DNA from: Saccharomyces uvarum
Taxonomy: Eukaryota; Ascomycota; Saccharomycetes; Saccharomycetales; Saccharomycetaceae
Assembly (NCBI GenBank): GCA_947243795.1
Contig: OX365929.1
Coordinates: 62,001 to 126,000 of the forward strand
DNA: 64,000 nucleotides
Direction of reading: 5' to 3'
A program made the translations under genes and the position numbers. Under the pieces are notes generated by a model. That model was not told where the DNA came from. It saw nothing but the letters and a program-made list of their open reading frames with translations, and made no database searches. Below are positions 40,218 through 50,600 of the stretch, piece after piece; the first letter of the stretch is position 1; each line of letters opens with the position of its first letter.

Positions 40218-41101
40218 TTTGTAACTGCAATAATAAGGTCATTGATATTCATTGTTAGTAAAATAGATAACTTTAATAGATGTGAATTTTTTAATATCTT
40301 GAACTATGCTTTGGTTGGTTTCCAGCGGACCTCGAGCGCTTTGGTGAAACACTATTAAATTAGGTTTACATAGCTTCGACAGCTTATATATATTTCTGTC
40401 ACTCTGTTATAAGTCAATTGTGTTCATCATTCCCTTTAATCAAATCCACTTTAGTTATTGCCTCATTTCATTTTAAAGAGGATTCCGCAGCATTCAAAAT
40501 AGTATAGTTTCAATTCTTATATGACTATAGCACATACGTTTTGTCCTGGTGTGTTTATAACGTCTTTTAAAACTATCGAAAGAAAATAATGCAGTGAGTT
40601 TTCATATATATTAAAGATAGGCCTGTAAATAACCTCTATTAACGAGATCCATCCAGTAACACCTTCCACACTGCGCAAGAGAAAGAGAAAGAGCTCAAAG
40701 TGCTTCCCTCTGCCGCGGCCCTGTCCAATCCAGCGTACTGGTCCAAACCTCAAGGGAAAAGCCAGGCTCTACTGAGGTTTGGCGAGCCCAACCCGTCAAC
40801 GAATTAGTGGCTCTTTGGCAAGTCCGATGAAAAAAATCAAAACTGAGAGCTCGGCGCAATCTCAAGGAGCGGAAAAAATAAAGATAGAAAGAAGTAAAAA
40901 AAGGCAAGGGTGTACATGAGGGTGTGCGGATGTACAGTCACTGAAAGGTCTGCCGCTCGAAAAAGAAACGGGCCCTGAGACAAATCTGAAAAAAAGGACA
41001 ATTTCCGCTATAAAGTGATTCCCATCACTGGCCATTTGGGAGCAAGACACCTAGAGTAAAAGAACTGTAAGCAGATCGCAGATCGCATAATCGCCACGGA
41101 T
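40218..41101. other. Divergent intergenic, RPS8A and KTI11 promoters
   Basis: 884 bp with no credible gene. A TATATATA run at 40385-40394 lies on the RPS8A side. A Rap1-type match (40922-40932) is far from RPS8A (about 700 bp) and close to KTI11 (170 bp). I do not see a canonical tandem Rap1 pair at the usual 250-450 bp from RPS8A. Confidence 0.55.
40922..40932 (+). promoter_or_regulatory. Rap1-type site between RPS8A and KTI11
   Basis: GTGTGCGGATG matches RTGTRYGGRTG at every position. A related GGTGTACATGAGGG sits just to its left (about 40909-40922). It could serve RPS8A at long range or KTI11. Confidence 0.45.
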
Positions 41102-41350
41102 ATGTCGACGTATGACGAGATAGAAATCGAGGATATGACCTTTGAGCCGGAAAGTCAAATGTTCACGTACCCCTGTCCCTGCGGAGACAGGTTCCAAATA
41201 TACCTGGATGACCTGTTTGATGGCGAAAAAATAGCTGTTTGCCCTAGTTGCTCGCTGATGATTGACGTCGTTTTTGAAAAAGAGGACCTGGCTGAGTACT
41301 ACGAAGAAGCCGGTATACAGCCCCCTGAACCCATTGTTATTGCTGCCTAA
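41102..41350 (+). CDS. KTI11: KTI11/DPH3, CSL zinc-finger protein for diphthamide and tRNA wobble modification
   Basis: An 82-residue acidic CSL-type zinc protein. Four Cys (25, 27, 47, 50), in PCPCGD and VCPSCSL, bind one Fe or Zn. It donates electrons to Dph1-Dph2 in diphthamide synthesis on eEF2 and, with Kti13, supports Elongator in wobble-uridine modification. The start at 41102 gives MSTYDEIEIEDM, a conserved acidic N-terminus, and the length equals the S. cerevisiae protein. It is divergent from RPS8A and followed by AST1 on the same strand. Confidence 0.96.
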   Translation: MSTYDEIEIEDMTFEPESQMFTYPCPCGDRFQIYLDDLFDGEKIAVCPSCSLMIDVVFEKEDLAEYYEEAGIQPPEPIVIAA

Positions 41351-41881
41351 GCGCTGGGCATATGACAAACGATCAATGAAGAACAACAAAAATTACATAT
41401 ATATTCAAGGCATAGATGGATTTGCGGAACACAAACAAAAACGAAGGCACATTTTGCCGCAGCTTTTGTGTAGAGGTTTTCCCAAGTCCTAATAGGAATG
41501 ATCTTTGCGAGCTCTCCGAACGGGTTCTCTACTAGACGCAAGGACTACCGGGCAGACTTATATATATATCTTTCTTTCGTTTTTTGTACATGGTACGTAC
41601 TATGAAATGGTTGCAACTCTATCTTTCTTTTCCTCTTTCCTACACGCCTAGCCTCAATCATCTCATCTCATTAAATGGCTGTGACAAATTTCACCGGAAA
41701 GGCGAGGGATTTTTCTGTTGACATTATCGAAATAGCGTTCTGTCAAAATAGTGAAAAATACAAAAGTATATAAAAGTGTAGCTCTAGAGTCAGAAGAGTT
41801 TTTGCGCTATTCCCCCCCCCCTGACAGGCACACGAGAGGCTACGTATAGGACAACCCACACCAAGAGGCAAAAGTCAAACA
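41351..41881. other. Intergenic: KTI11 3' flank and AST1 promoter
   Basis: 531 bp with no gene. A TATATATATC run (41560-41569) and a TATA box TATATAAA (41767-41774), 108 bp upstream of AST1, are present. A run of ten C (41812-41821) lies in the probable AST1 leader. Confidence 0.6.
41767..41774 (+). promoter_or_regulatory. TATA box of AST1
   Basis: TATATAAA, full consensus, 108 bp upstream of the AST1 start, which is a normal distance in yeast. Confidence 0.6.
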
Positions 41882-43171
41882 ATGGCCAAAAATATTTTGA
41901 CGAACCAAGACCCTAAGCTGCAGGCGATGATTGTGGAACACACAGCGCCTGCTCCCAAGGAAATACCCATAGACGTGCCGGTTTTGAAAAGAGTCGCTAG
42001 ACCGTTGAGACATGTCAAGTTCATTCCAGTCAAGTCGCTGATGTTCCATTCGAAAACAGGCCCTTTGGAGTTCTCATATGAACAGAAGATCAAAACTCCT
42101 ATCCCTAAAAACAAAATTGTGGTTCGAGTCAGTAACGTGGGCTTGAACCCTGTAGACATGAAAATCCGAAACGGTTACACATCAGCCATCTACGGTGAGA
42201 TTGGTTTGGGGCGGGAATACAGTGGTGTCGTCACTGAAGTAGGTGAGAACTTGAACTATGCTTGGCACGTGGGCGATGAGGTGTATGGTATATACTATCA
42301 CCCACATTTAGCCGTGGGCTGTTTGCAGAGTTCTATTCTAGTCGATCCGAAAGTGGATCCGGTCCTGTTGAGACCGGATTCCATCACTGCCGAAGAAGCC
42401 GCAGGCTCGCTATTCTGTCTGGCAACCGCTTACAACATCCTAAACAAACTGTTCAAGAGCAAGTATCTGAAACAGGATTCGAACATCCTGATCAATGGTG
42501 GGACTTCGTCAGTCGGGATGTTTGCCATCCAATTACTGAAACATCATTACAAACTGCAAAAAAAACTAGTCATTGTAACATCGGCCAATGGACCTCAGGT
42601 CTTGAAGGAGAATTTTCCTGATTTGGATAATGAAATGATATTTATCGATTACTTGACCTGCAGAGGTAAATCCAGTAAACCGTTAAGACAAATGCTTGAA
42701 GAAAAGAAGATCTCTCAGTTCGATTCAGTGACAGATGCAGAAACCATACTCAGTTATAACGAGGGTAAGTTCGATATCGTGCTTGATTTCATCGGCGGTT
42801 ACGATATTTTGAGTCACTCCAGCTCGCTGATTCATGGTGGCGGTGCATACGTTACCACCGTAGGCGATTACGTTGCCAATTACAAAGAAGATATTTTTGA
42901 TTCGTGGGATAATCCAAGTGCCAATGCTAGAAAAATGTTTGGTTCTATCATTTGGTCATATAATTATACACACTACTATTTCGATCCAAATGCAAAGACT
43001 TCTTCCGCCAACAATGATTGGATTGAACAATGTACCGATTTCTTAAAGAATGGCACTGTAAAATGTGTCATCGATAAAACTTTTAATTGGAAAGACCATA
43101 AAGAAGCATTTTCTTACATGGCTACCCAGCGTGCTCAAGGAAAGCTGATAATGAACGTCGAAAAGTTTTAG
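41882..43171 (+). CDS. AST1: AST1, MDR-family protein in plasma-membrane ATPase (Pma1) sorting
   Basis: A 429-residue lipid-raft-associated protein that helps deliver the proton ATPase Pma1 to the plasma membrane; AST2 is its duplicate. It has the medium-chain dehydrogenase/reductase (quinone oxidoreductase-like) fold: GroES-like N-terminal half with NVGLNPVDMKIRNG and GLGREYSGVVTEVG, then a Rossmann half with LINGGTSSVGMFAIQLLKH and DIVLDFIGG. The nucleotide-binding Gly pattern is present, though an enzyme activity has not been shown for this family to my knowledge. It ends LIMNVEKF. The start at 41882 is the first ATG of the conserved frame. Confidence 0.96.
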   Translation: MAKNILTNQDPKLQAMIVEHTAPAPKEIPIDVPVLKRVARPLRHVKFIPVKSLMFHSKTGPLEFSYEQKIKTPIPKNKIVVRVSNVGLNPVDMKIRNGYTSAIYGEIGLGREYSGVVTEVGENLNYAWHVGDEVYGIYYHPHLAVGCLQSSILVDPKVDPVLLRPDSITAEEAAGSLFCLATAYNILNKLFKSKYLKQDSNILINGGTSSVGMFAIQLLKHHYKLQKKLVIVTSANGPQVLKENFPDLDNEMIFIDYLTCRGKSSKPLRQMLEEKKISQFDSVTDAETILSYNEGKFDIVLDFIGGYDILSHSSSLIHGGGAYVTTVGDYVANYKEDIFDSWDNPSANARKMFGSIIWSYNYTHYYFDPNAKTSSANNDWIEQCTDFLKNGTVKCVIDKTFNWKDHKEAFSYMATQRAQGKLIMNVEKF

Positions 43172-43563
43172 ATATCCCAATGTATCCAGCACAGGATGAA
43201 TTCTCTTTTATTTGTTCTATTTTTAATTCTAATGAACTCCATGTTTTAATGCTTTAATATTTTTACCCTCTTTTAGAGTTCCCTATAGTTTTATAGTACA
43301 CCTAATATAATTTTTAATTGAACAATGTAACTCACTTTAGAAAGCCAGCCCGGCTTTGAAGTGAACACGTGTAGATGACAGCAACTGTTTTATTAGCAAA
43401 TTAGCCTTATTGTCAACTTTTTTTTTTTCATTTTCCGGTCATCGAAAAACTTGAAAAAAATACTTCGAGGCCCTTGATGGTCATCGAATTTTCAGACAGT
43501 TAGTTGTGGGTTACACGACGTACAAGACTCTTAGTCCCACATCCATTATACCACCAAACAAGA
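43172..43563. other. Intergenic: AST1 3' flank and PRS4 promoter
   Basis: 392 bp without a gene. It holds a short inverted repeat (AAAGCC/GGCTTT, 43341-43357) and CACGTG at 43366-43371, a Cbf1/Pho4 core, about 195 bp upstream of PRS4. A T9-10 tract near 43420 follows. Confidence 0.55.
43366..43371. promoter_or_regulatory. CACGTG (Cbf1/Pho4-type) upstream of PRS4
   Basis: A palindromic E-box CACGTG, 193-198 bp upstream of the PRS4 start. Motif match only. Confidence 0.4.
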
Positions 43564-44544
43564 ATGAACTCCGAGTCTAGAGAGGATACGGCTATTAATA
43601 GCATCAAATTATTGGCAGGGAACTCTCATCCTGATTTAGCTGAACTCATATCAAAAAGACTAGGTATCCCACTTTCTAAAGTTGGTGTGTACCAGTATTC
43701 CAATAAAGAAACTTCTGTCACTATAGGTGAAAGTCTTCGTGACGAAGATGTCTATATTATTCAAACTGGGATTGGCGAACAAGAAATCAACGATTTCTTG
43801 ATGGAATTATTGATTTTAATTCATGCTTGCAAAATTGCATCTGCAAGAAAAATTACCACCGTGATACCTAACTTCCCATATGCAAGACAAGACAAAAAGG
43901 ATAAATCCCGTGCTCCAATCACAGCAAAATTAATTGCTAATTTGTTGCAGACTGCTGGTTCCGATCATGTCATCACCATGGACCTTCATGCCTCTCAAAT
44001 TCAAGGCTTTTTCAACATTCCGGTTGATAACCTGTATGCAGAACCAAGTGTTTTGAATTATATTAGAACAAAAACTGATTTCGATAATGCTATTTTGGTG
44101 TCACCTGATGCAGGTGGTGCTAAGAGAGTGGCAGCTTTGGCTGACAAATTAGATTTGAATTTTGCGTTGATTCATAAAGAAAGACAAAAGGCAAATGAAG
44201 TCTCAAAAATGGTGCTTGTCGGTGACGTCACCAATAAATCATGTTTATTGGTTGACGATATGGCTGACACTTGCGGTACGTTGGTAAAAGCTTGTGACAC
44301 ATTGTTGGAACATGGTGCTAAAGAAGTCATAGCTATTGTTACGCATGGTATATTTTCTGGTTCAGCAAGAGAAAAATTAAGAAACAGCAGGCTGTCTAGG
44401 ATTGTTTGTACGAATACCGTTCCAGTGGATTTAGATTTACCGATTGCCGATCAAATTGATATCAGTCCAACTTTCGCTGAAGCTATAAGGAGATTACATA
44501 ACGGTGAATCTGTATCTTATTTGTTCACACATGCTCCAATATAG
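43564..44544 (+). CDS. PRS4: PRS4, ribose-phosphate pyrophosphokinase (PRPP synthetase) subunit
   Basis: A 326-residue subunit of PRPP synthetase, which makes phosphoribosyl pyrophosphate from ribose-5-phosphate and ATP for nucleotide, His and Trp synthesis. Class I PRS features are [13 protein letters not shown] (ATP loop region), [12 protein letters not shown], and the PRPP-binding loop [12 protein letters not shown], with the Asp pair at 231-232. It works in hetero-oligomers with other Prs proteins; PRS2 is the duplicate. I start at ATG 43564 ([10 protein letters not shown]); the upstream in-frame codon at 43504 is not ATG. Converges with UBP13. Confidence 0.96.
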   Translation: MNSESREDTAINSIKLLAGNSHPDLAELISKRLGIPLSKVGVYQYSNKETSVTIGESLRDEDVYIIQTGIGEQEINDFLMELLILIHACKIASARKITTVIPNFPYARQDKKDKSRAPITAKLIANLLQTAGSDHVITMDLHASQIQGFFNIPVDNLYAEPSVLNYIRTKTDFDNAILVSPDAGGAKRVAALADKLDLNFALIHKERQKANEVSKMVLVGDVTNKSCLLVDDMADTCGTLVKACDTLLEHGAKEVIAIVTHGIFSGSAREKLRNSRLSRIVCTNTVPVDLDLPIADQIDISPTFAEAIRRLHNGESVSYLFTHAPI

Positions 44545-44684
44545 GACAAAATATCCTGAAAATTGTTAAAAAAAAAAGATTAAATTCGAAGATATTATTT
44601 AAGTAAGAATTGAAGTAATAGTACCATAAAAAAATAAATTAATAGAGACGTTGAACGTAACCTCTCATAATATGCAAATAATTC

Positions 44685-46931
44685 TTAACTTTTCCTGAAA
44701 CTAAACATTCTTGATTTTTTCCTAGAATGCTTAACAGGTGTAGTAGAAACACAACTATCGTCTATAGCAGTATCCACTTCTTCTGGTGCAAGAACCTCCT
44801 CCTTTTTCTTCTGATTATCGTGGGACACTCTTAACCAGTCATCGTACTTGATCAAATTGTTTATATTCTCCTCATGTTCATTTGATATATTTTCAGTACC
44901 ATTCTTATTAAAAGCATTCAGGTGCACTGCTTTATAGAACAAAACATATGCTGTGGCCATATTGGGTGATTCACCAGTGAACTCTAACACTGTTTCCTCT
45001 TTGACTGCTTCTACTGTTTCATCATCGAATAGCAACCAGCCGAACTTTTCATGTTTACACAAAGAAACATAATGCCCATGTTGTGGCCCACCGCCCATGT
45101 GAACAACGATCCCGGCTAATTGATATTTCTGACAAACCTCGGAGTCTATCGAAGAGCAAACATTCAATGTTAGAGGATAGCGAATGTTATTAAAAAGTTT
45201 AATATTACAGTTCTGTTTTTCAGAGTACTTGAACCTTTTCAAATGTAATGCTAAAGTATCGGGCAGTTGTTTCAAGCCAACCAGCCTCTCCGCTTCTTGC
45301 AAACCACAACATTCATCACAGTAAAATTTGTTCGATCCATTTAGCATTTCTCGTTGATGATAGCTCTTCAATATTGCTTGTATATCTGTTTCCTCGTCGC
45401 CCTGAACTTCTATGGGGAAATCCAGAAATGGTTCATCTCTGGAAGTTATGTTATCACACGTTAAACATTTGATTTGATTAGTCAAAGTACCTTGAAATAG
45501 ATTTTTGATGAAGTTTGCGGTTTTATTCAAACCAGCACTGTTATTAATACTGTTGCTATTGTCAGCCATGTTTTGATTCTCACGTTCTATATATTCACTC
45601 AATTCGTTCAGCAGGAAATTGAAAAACTCATGAGCATCTTGGTGCATGGTGGTATTAAATAAAACGTTCTCTTTCTTGAGAACATCGACAAATGAACTAG
45701 GCGATACGACACCAGTTAGATACGTATTTTCAGTTATGCATTCAAAGATGTCCCTTAAACTTGAATATAGGGTAGCTTTACCCGATTCATTTAAGCTATG
45801 GTCAACATTAACGATTGGTCCATGGATAAGAGCAGACTTCTTTCTGTATTCAGGCGATAGTTGAGAAGAAGAACTTGACCTTCTAGTGTCTCTTTTATCT
45901 AGTGGATAAAGCTGGCTATTATTGCTTTCTCCCCTTAGATCGAGATTATTACTAGTACTACTACCTCTTGGAGAGTTTTCATTGGTGAAGGTTCTACCAA
46001 CGATAATGTTACGAGGGTCATCTGGAGGTCTATCTGTAACGTTTTCCGAGCTCATTCTACTTGGAGCACCAGGCTCATTAGGAGTTTCCACTATTAATGG
46101 AGGAGCGTCTTGCAAACTAGAGAAGGGTTTAGGAACAGGTAATGATACAGTGCTCCCTTCTCTTTTATAATTATCTTGTGCATGCTTCCCGCCAAAGCTT
46201 TTGAAAAATTTACTCTTTTTCTCTGAATGCCCAGTTGCATTTGAATTAATCGAATTCATGGGAGTGGGCTTTCCTTCATCAGTACTTTGAGATCTAGAGT
46301 TAGGTACATGTCCATTAGTATTTACAACACTTTTTTCAAAACTGGCCTCAGTAAATATTCTTGGCTTATTGCCTTTCATGTTTTGTTTTCTAGATTGATT
46401 AGATTCCCTTGGCTTTTCCGGAAATTGTAAAATATTTTCACGCAATGAGGATAGATTGTAAAGACATTGAAGAACAGAATTACAATAGCATGTGTTACCA
46501 AAATTCTCATATCCAAATACCTTATTGGAGCCGTCTCCATAAGGCATTGACTCGGATGCTATTGTAGCCAATATAGGCGGTTCGGTTTCTTCTGAGATGG
46601 CATCTCCGCATGTATTCGTAGTTTTTGCCATCGACAAGTTAAAAATTTCGTCCTGACTGTAACTCTCATTCTCTTGGTTGTACGCTTCAGAATTACACTC
46701 TAATCCGGAGGAAAACTGCAAATTATTATCTTCAAGAGTCTCTTTTACATCCAGATTAGAGGCAAATAGTGTATTGGAGGGGTTGTCAGAGGGCGTACTG
46801 TCACACGTTTCATCATTTACATCGTAGTTTACTGGCTTAAAATCATTCTTTTCTACCTCTTCTGTAATCGTATCACTGGAATCTTTCTTTTTCTTTCCCG
46901 ACTTGCTTATCGTAAACCATCTTCTAATCAT
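44685..46931 (-). CDS. UBP13: UBP13, ubiquitin-specific protease
   Basis: A 748-residue USP-family deubiquitinase, duplicate of UBP9. The Cys box is YENFGNTCYCNSVLQCLYNL, with the catalytic Cys at 148. The His box is HMGGGPQHGHYVSLC, near residue 617, followed by the DDETVEAV Asp region. A CXXC pair (CLTC, CDECC) marks the zinc-binding part of the fingers. A Ser/Asn-rich, poorly conserved insert (about 185-370) interrupts the catalytic domain. The C-terminus is basic (SRKKSRMFSFRKS). In S. cerevisiae Ubp9/Ubp13 act with Duf1 and affect mitochondrial ATP synthase assembly. Confidence 0.95.
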   Translation of the reverse strand: MIRRWFTISKSGKKKKDSSDTITEEVEKNDFKPVNYDVNDETCDSTPSDNPSNTLFASNLDVKETLEDNNLQFSSGLECNSEAYNQENESYSQDEIFNLSMAKTTNTCGDAISEETEPPILATIASESMPYGDGSNKVFGYENFGNTCYCNSVLQCLYNLSSLRENILQFPEKPRESNQSRKQNMKGNKPRIFTEASFEKSVVNTNGHVPNSRSQSTDEGKPTPMNSINSNATGHSEKKSKFFKSFGGKHAQDNYKREGSTVSLPVPKPFSSLQDAPPLIVETPNEPGAPSRMSSENVTDRPPDDPRNIIVGRTFTNENSPRGSSTSNNLDLRGESNNSQLYPLDKRDTRRSSSSSQLSPEYRKKSALIHGPIVNVDHSLNESGKATLYSSLRDIFECITENTYLTGVVSPSSFVDVLKKENVLFNTTMHQDAHEFFNFLLNELSEYIERENQNMADNSNSINNSAGLNKTANFIKNLFQGTLTNQIKCLTCDNITSRDEPFLDFPIEVQGDEETDIQAILKSYHQREMLNGSNKFYCDECCGLQEAERLVGLKQLPDTLALHLKRFKYSEKQNCNIKLFNNIRYPLTLNVCSSIDSEVCQKYQLAGIVVHMGGGPQHGHYVSLCKHEKFGWLLFDDETVEAVKEETVLEFTGESPNMATAYVLFYKAVHLNAFNKNGTENISNEHEENINNLIKYDDWLRVSHDNQKKKEEVLAPEEVDTAIDDSCVSTTPVKHSRKKSRMFSFRKS

Positions 46932-47687
46932 GGTTGCGTTACTTTCTTGCCTGGCTCTGATAGTTTGCTAATGAAAGTACCGCAATTTTTCTAAAGCCAC
47001 GATATTGCCTTGCTAACTATAGTTTGATGGACTAGACAGCCAAAAGGCAAGATATGATATAGCCAATAATGGGGTATTAGTAAGTGGAAAAAAAAAAGAA
47101 AAATGCAACAAGCAGAAAAACCTTCAATCGCAGAGCAAAAAAAATCTCTATTGCTGGCCTTATCCTTCACACAGTAGTGCAATTGTCTTCTTCGAGCTCC
47201 TTATCTTTGTGCTTGAAGTACCTCATCTCCACGTTCAACACTTTCGGATCGACGTATTTTTCAGCCTTCCGCTAGATTGACGACGGTCTCCAAACGAATA
47301 GGGATAAGAAGCATTGGAGAAAAAGGAAGACCCTGACTTTTGTGCTGCGTGTAGAGACATATAATCGTTATTCATGAGTTTGCGTGGTGTGCACAGATTA
47401 GTGCGATATATAAAACATACCAAGAATAAGAGCTAAGGAAGAGGTAGATAAATATATAACAGATCATATTGTGCTCAATCAATATACGAAGGATGTCGTG
47501 AAAGCAGATAAATAGACGATCCTTGTGTTGATCCTTTCTTGAATATTGTTACATCGGAAAACATTCCGAAAAAGAATATGTATAAATAGTAGGACACGAA
47601 GTCCTGTGTAGTCATCTTCGCAGAATATAGATAAATTAAGTAAAGGATTAGGGAAAACAATTGGAAAACAAAGAAATGTCACGTTCA
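46932..47687. other. Intergenic: UBP13 promoter and SEF1 3' flank
   Basis: 756 bp with no credible gene. Both neighbours read leftward, so the left part is UBP13 promoter and the right part SEF1 3' flank. Two small inverted repeats lie near the SEF1 end: CGGAA/TTCCG (47555-47568) and AGGAC/GTCCT (47591-47605). Confidence 0.55.
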
Positions 47688-50600
47688 TTAAAATCCTTGT
47701 TCCATGTTCATATCAAACCATCCAAAAAAGTCGTCATTGCTAGAGTTACCTTCTATCCAACCTGCACTTTGCTGTTGAAAGAAATCTGACAATTTGTTTC
47801 CAGGTGTCTTAACATTGTTTTCGCTATCCGTGGCTTGATAGTTGAAGGGAGTTACAGCATTGCCACCTGTGGCGAATTGCTGATTTACTCTATTACTATT
47901 GTTATTGGCGTTGTTTGCAAACAAACTCAAAGGCGGATATCCGATGTTCTTATAAGAACCGGGATCAGAAACCACAGAATGCAGATCCGTCATATTGTTC
48001 GACTTCGAGACAACCGGCGTACGAGAATGAGACATACTACTCTGCGACCTTTCGATAAGATTTGCGTTGTTGAATTGATTATTGTTATAGTTCACGGCAA
48101 CATTTTGTAGGTTACTATGCTGTCTTTGGCCCTGGTTGTCCATAGCCAATTTAACAGTATTTGGTAAGCCCGCGATCGGGTTTCTGATTCTTGGAACGGA
48201 TGCAGGTAGATGACTCACGGGCGTGCTTACTGATCTTTTCATAGAGAGATCATCAGGAATTGAATTAGGTCCGATATTGTGGTAGTCCATGCTCATATTT
48301 CGCGGATCGTTATTCGAAGTACTGCTAGAAATCAATGGGTAGCCTGAATTAGAGGCCACCGGTATAATGTTAGACGCGTCTAAAACGGTTCTGCTGTTAT
48401 TATAATTGTTATTATTACCTGTATTAGCAAATAAGCTTTGAAATTTTACACTGCCTGTTTCTCCAAGCATAGAAAGCGGTATCCCGTTGATTTCCATAAT
48501 AGAACCATCAGAGTCTCTGTTGTTCGTCTTGGCTAGTTCTTCAGCCTGCTTTAGAGCATTTTTGGTGGGAATTAAAGTCGTAACTGTAGTCCCACTTGGA
48601 GTGGTCTTTGTCACAGTTTCAAAATCATCTCTTGAAATGTGATTATATAACGGTAACGGATAAAGTTTTCTATCCATAATCCCACCTGTAGATGAAGGAT
48701 CACTGTAAATGTCATTGGAAGAAAATTTTCTTTTTTCAGCAGCTCTTTTTAATGCTTGTTTATTATATTCGGGATCCATTTCTCTTCTTCTCGCCTCATG
48801 CACGCACCAAACCAAATCATAAAATAAGGAACCTGTTAAATGGGATCTCATTCTGGAAATGATACCATCTTCCTCTACAAACACTTCCGGATGCGTAATT
48901 AAAACGAAGTTCAATTTCTCTAACATGCTTGCAGTTCTGGAAATATCGTTTTCTACACTCGTGGTCCATGCAGTTAATTGATTTCTATAAAGTCTATGGA
49001 TGGTGACCACCGATTGTCTGGCTGAATCCAAATACTTGTCAAGGAGTAAAGGAGTTAGTTGCAACTTGAACAGTATTAACGCAGAAAATGTAGCAGCTTG
49101 TCTGATATAGATTGGCAGTTCAATCAATTGTTGAGTCTCCAACAAATTATTCAATAAGGTCACGATCTTAGTGGCCGTTAAGTAAGCTTCTGTAACATAT
49201 GGAATTTGGTCAGTAGGTGGTGTTTCAGGTAAGAATGCAAAACAGCAAACGGTCAATTTAACATAGAGAAAATAAATATTTACAACGTCATCATTTTGGA
49301 GTTTTAAAATTTTCGCTAGCGAGTCTAATTCTTTACCTAAGATAGATAAAGTTTCCGCTCGATATTTTGGTTCCAGTAACCCATCTGGACTGGAAGTGGA
49401 AGATCCAATAATATGAGATAGTTTAGCTTGGAAATTCGCCAAACTTAGTAATCTTCTAAACCTTTCTGGTAGTTTGTATTTATTTTCATTGGGCGATCCA
49501 TTATTTTTATTACTTGTATCGTCATCATCATTACCATTAGCGCTGTTATTATTATTAATGTTATTACCGTTTTTTTCTGGTTCTTCGTCACCACCAGATA
49601 AGGCTTTCTCTAATAGATAATCTGTTTGTGAAGTAGGTGGTAAACCAAGGATACTTGCCCAACAAAGTTCGGCGAAGAATATTCCCAACCAAGTTCTAGT
49701 TCTCCATTTTTCGGCATTGGGCATTGAAGTTTGAGTTCTTGTAAATTCAGAAATAAACTCACCCCTATGCAACCCCAGTTGATAAGATAATGATTTGGCT
49801 AATCCCACAAAACGATAAGAACAATCATCCAAAACTTTTTGGTTCGGTAGAGGCCAAATGCATAATATTAGTAGAGCTTGTGAGATGTGTGTAGATCTAG
49901 GGGTTCGTATCCAACAGGTTTCTATGGCCAGCTGTTTAATCAACGAGCTCAGTTTGCTATACATCGTGGGTTCAGGATCGGACAGACTTGCCGTCAACAT
50001 TACGGTCCAAAAGAGTAATTGCGACTGGGAGTATAATTCGGTGGCATTATTGGAGTACATGATAGGGAAATAAGGCAGGTACCTAGTCACAAATACATGG
50101 TGTAATCTGTTAGCTTTGTCAATGGAGATGCTTATATCGCCCAGCACAAACTCATCTACGCTTGCATGCGGCGACGGTAATAACGGCATAGTGGTGGTGG
50201 TAGCCACCACAGGTGTTTTTGTTCTATCTGGTATTTTATTTGTATCAGCGTGAGCTGCAATTGTAGAAAGCCCCTTATTCGATATGGTAGTGGCGGTAGC
50301 CAATGTATTATGAGGAGAAGATGATGCATGGTTTGGAGAAAAGGGACCGTTGGGCGTGTTGGTTGCAGAATTGTTTCTGTAATAGGCCATCTGCAAAGCA
50401 GGAGGCAGACCTTCTTTAGAATTATTGGACAAGGCTGAGTCATTCAACAAAGGTGGGAGCTTATTTGAGTCTGCCTCCACTATATTCTTCGAGTCTGCGG
50501 CTAAAGAAGACGCACGCAACGTTGTACGGGAAACAGGCTCATTACCTGCCTTAAACTTATTCTTGCTGTTACTGTGATTGGCTTGTAGAAGTTGAGGTTC

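Noticed and set aside
39741-40358. A 205-codon frame opposite RPS8A
   Set aside because: It is antisense to a highly biased ribosomal-protein gene; its Ser/Leu-rich product reflects the codons of RPS8A.
43504-43563. Twenty in-frame codons upstream of PRS4 that look like a presequence
   Set aside because: The first codon is not ATG and the enzyme is cytosolic; the conserved start is ATG 43564.
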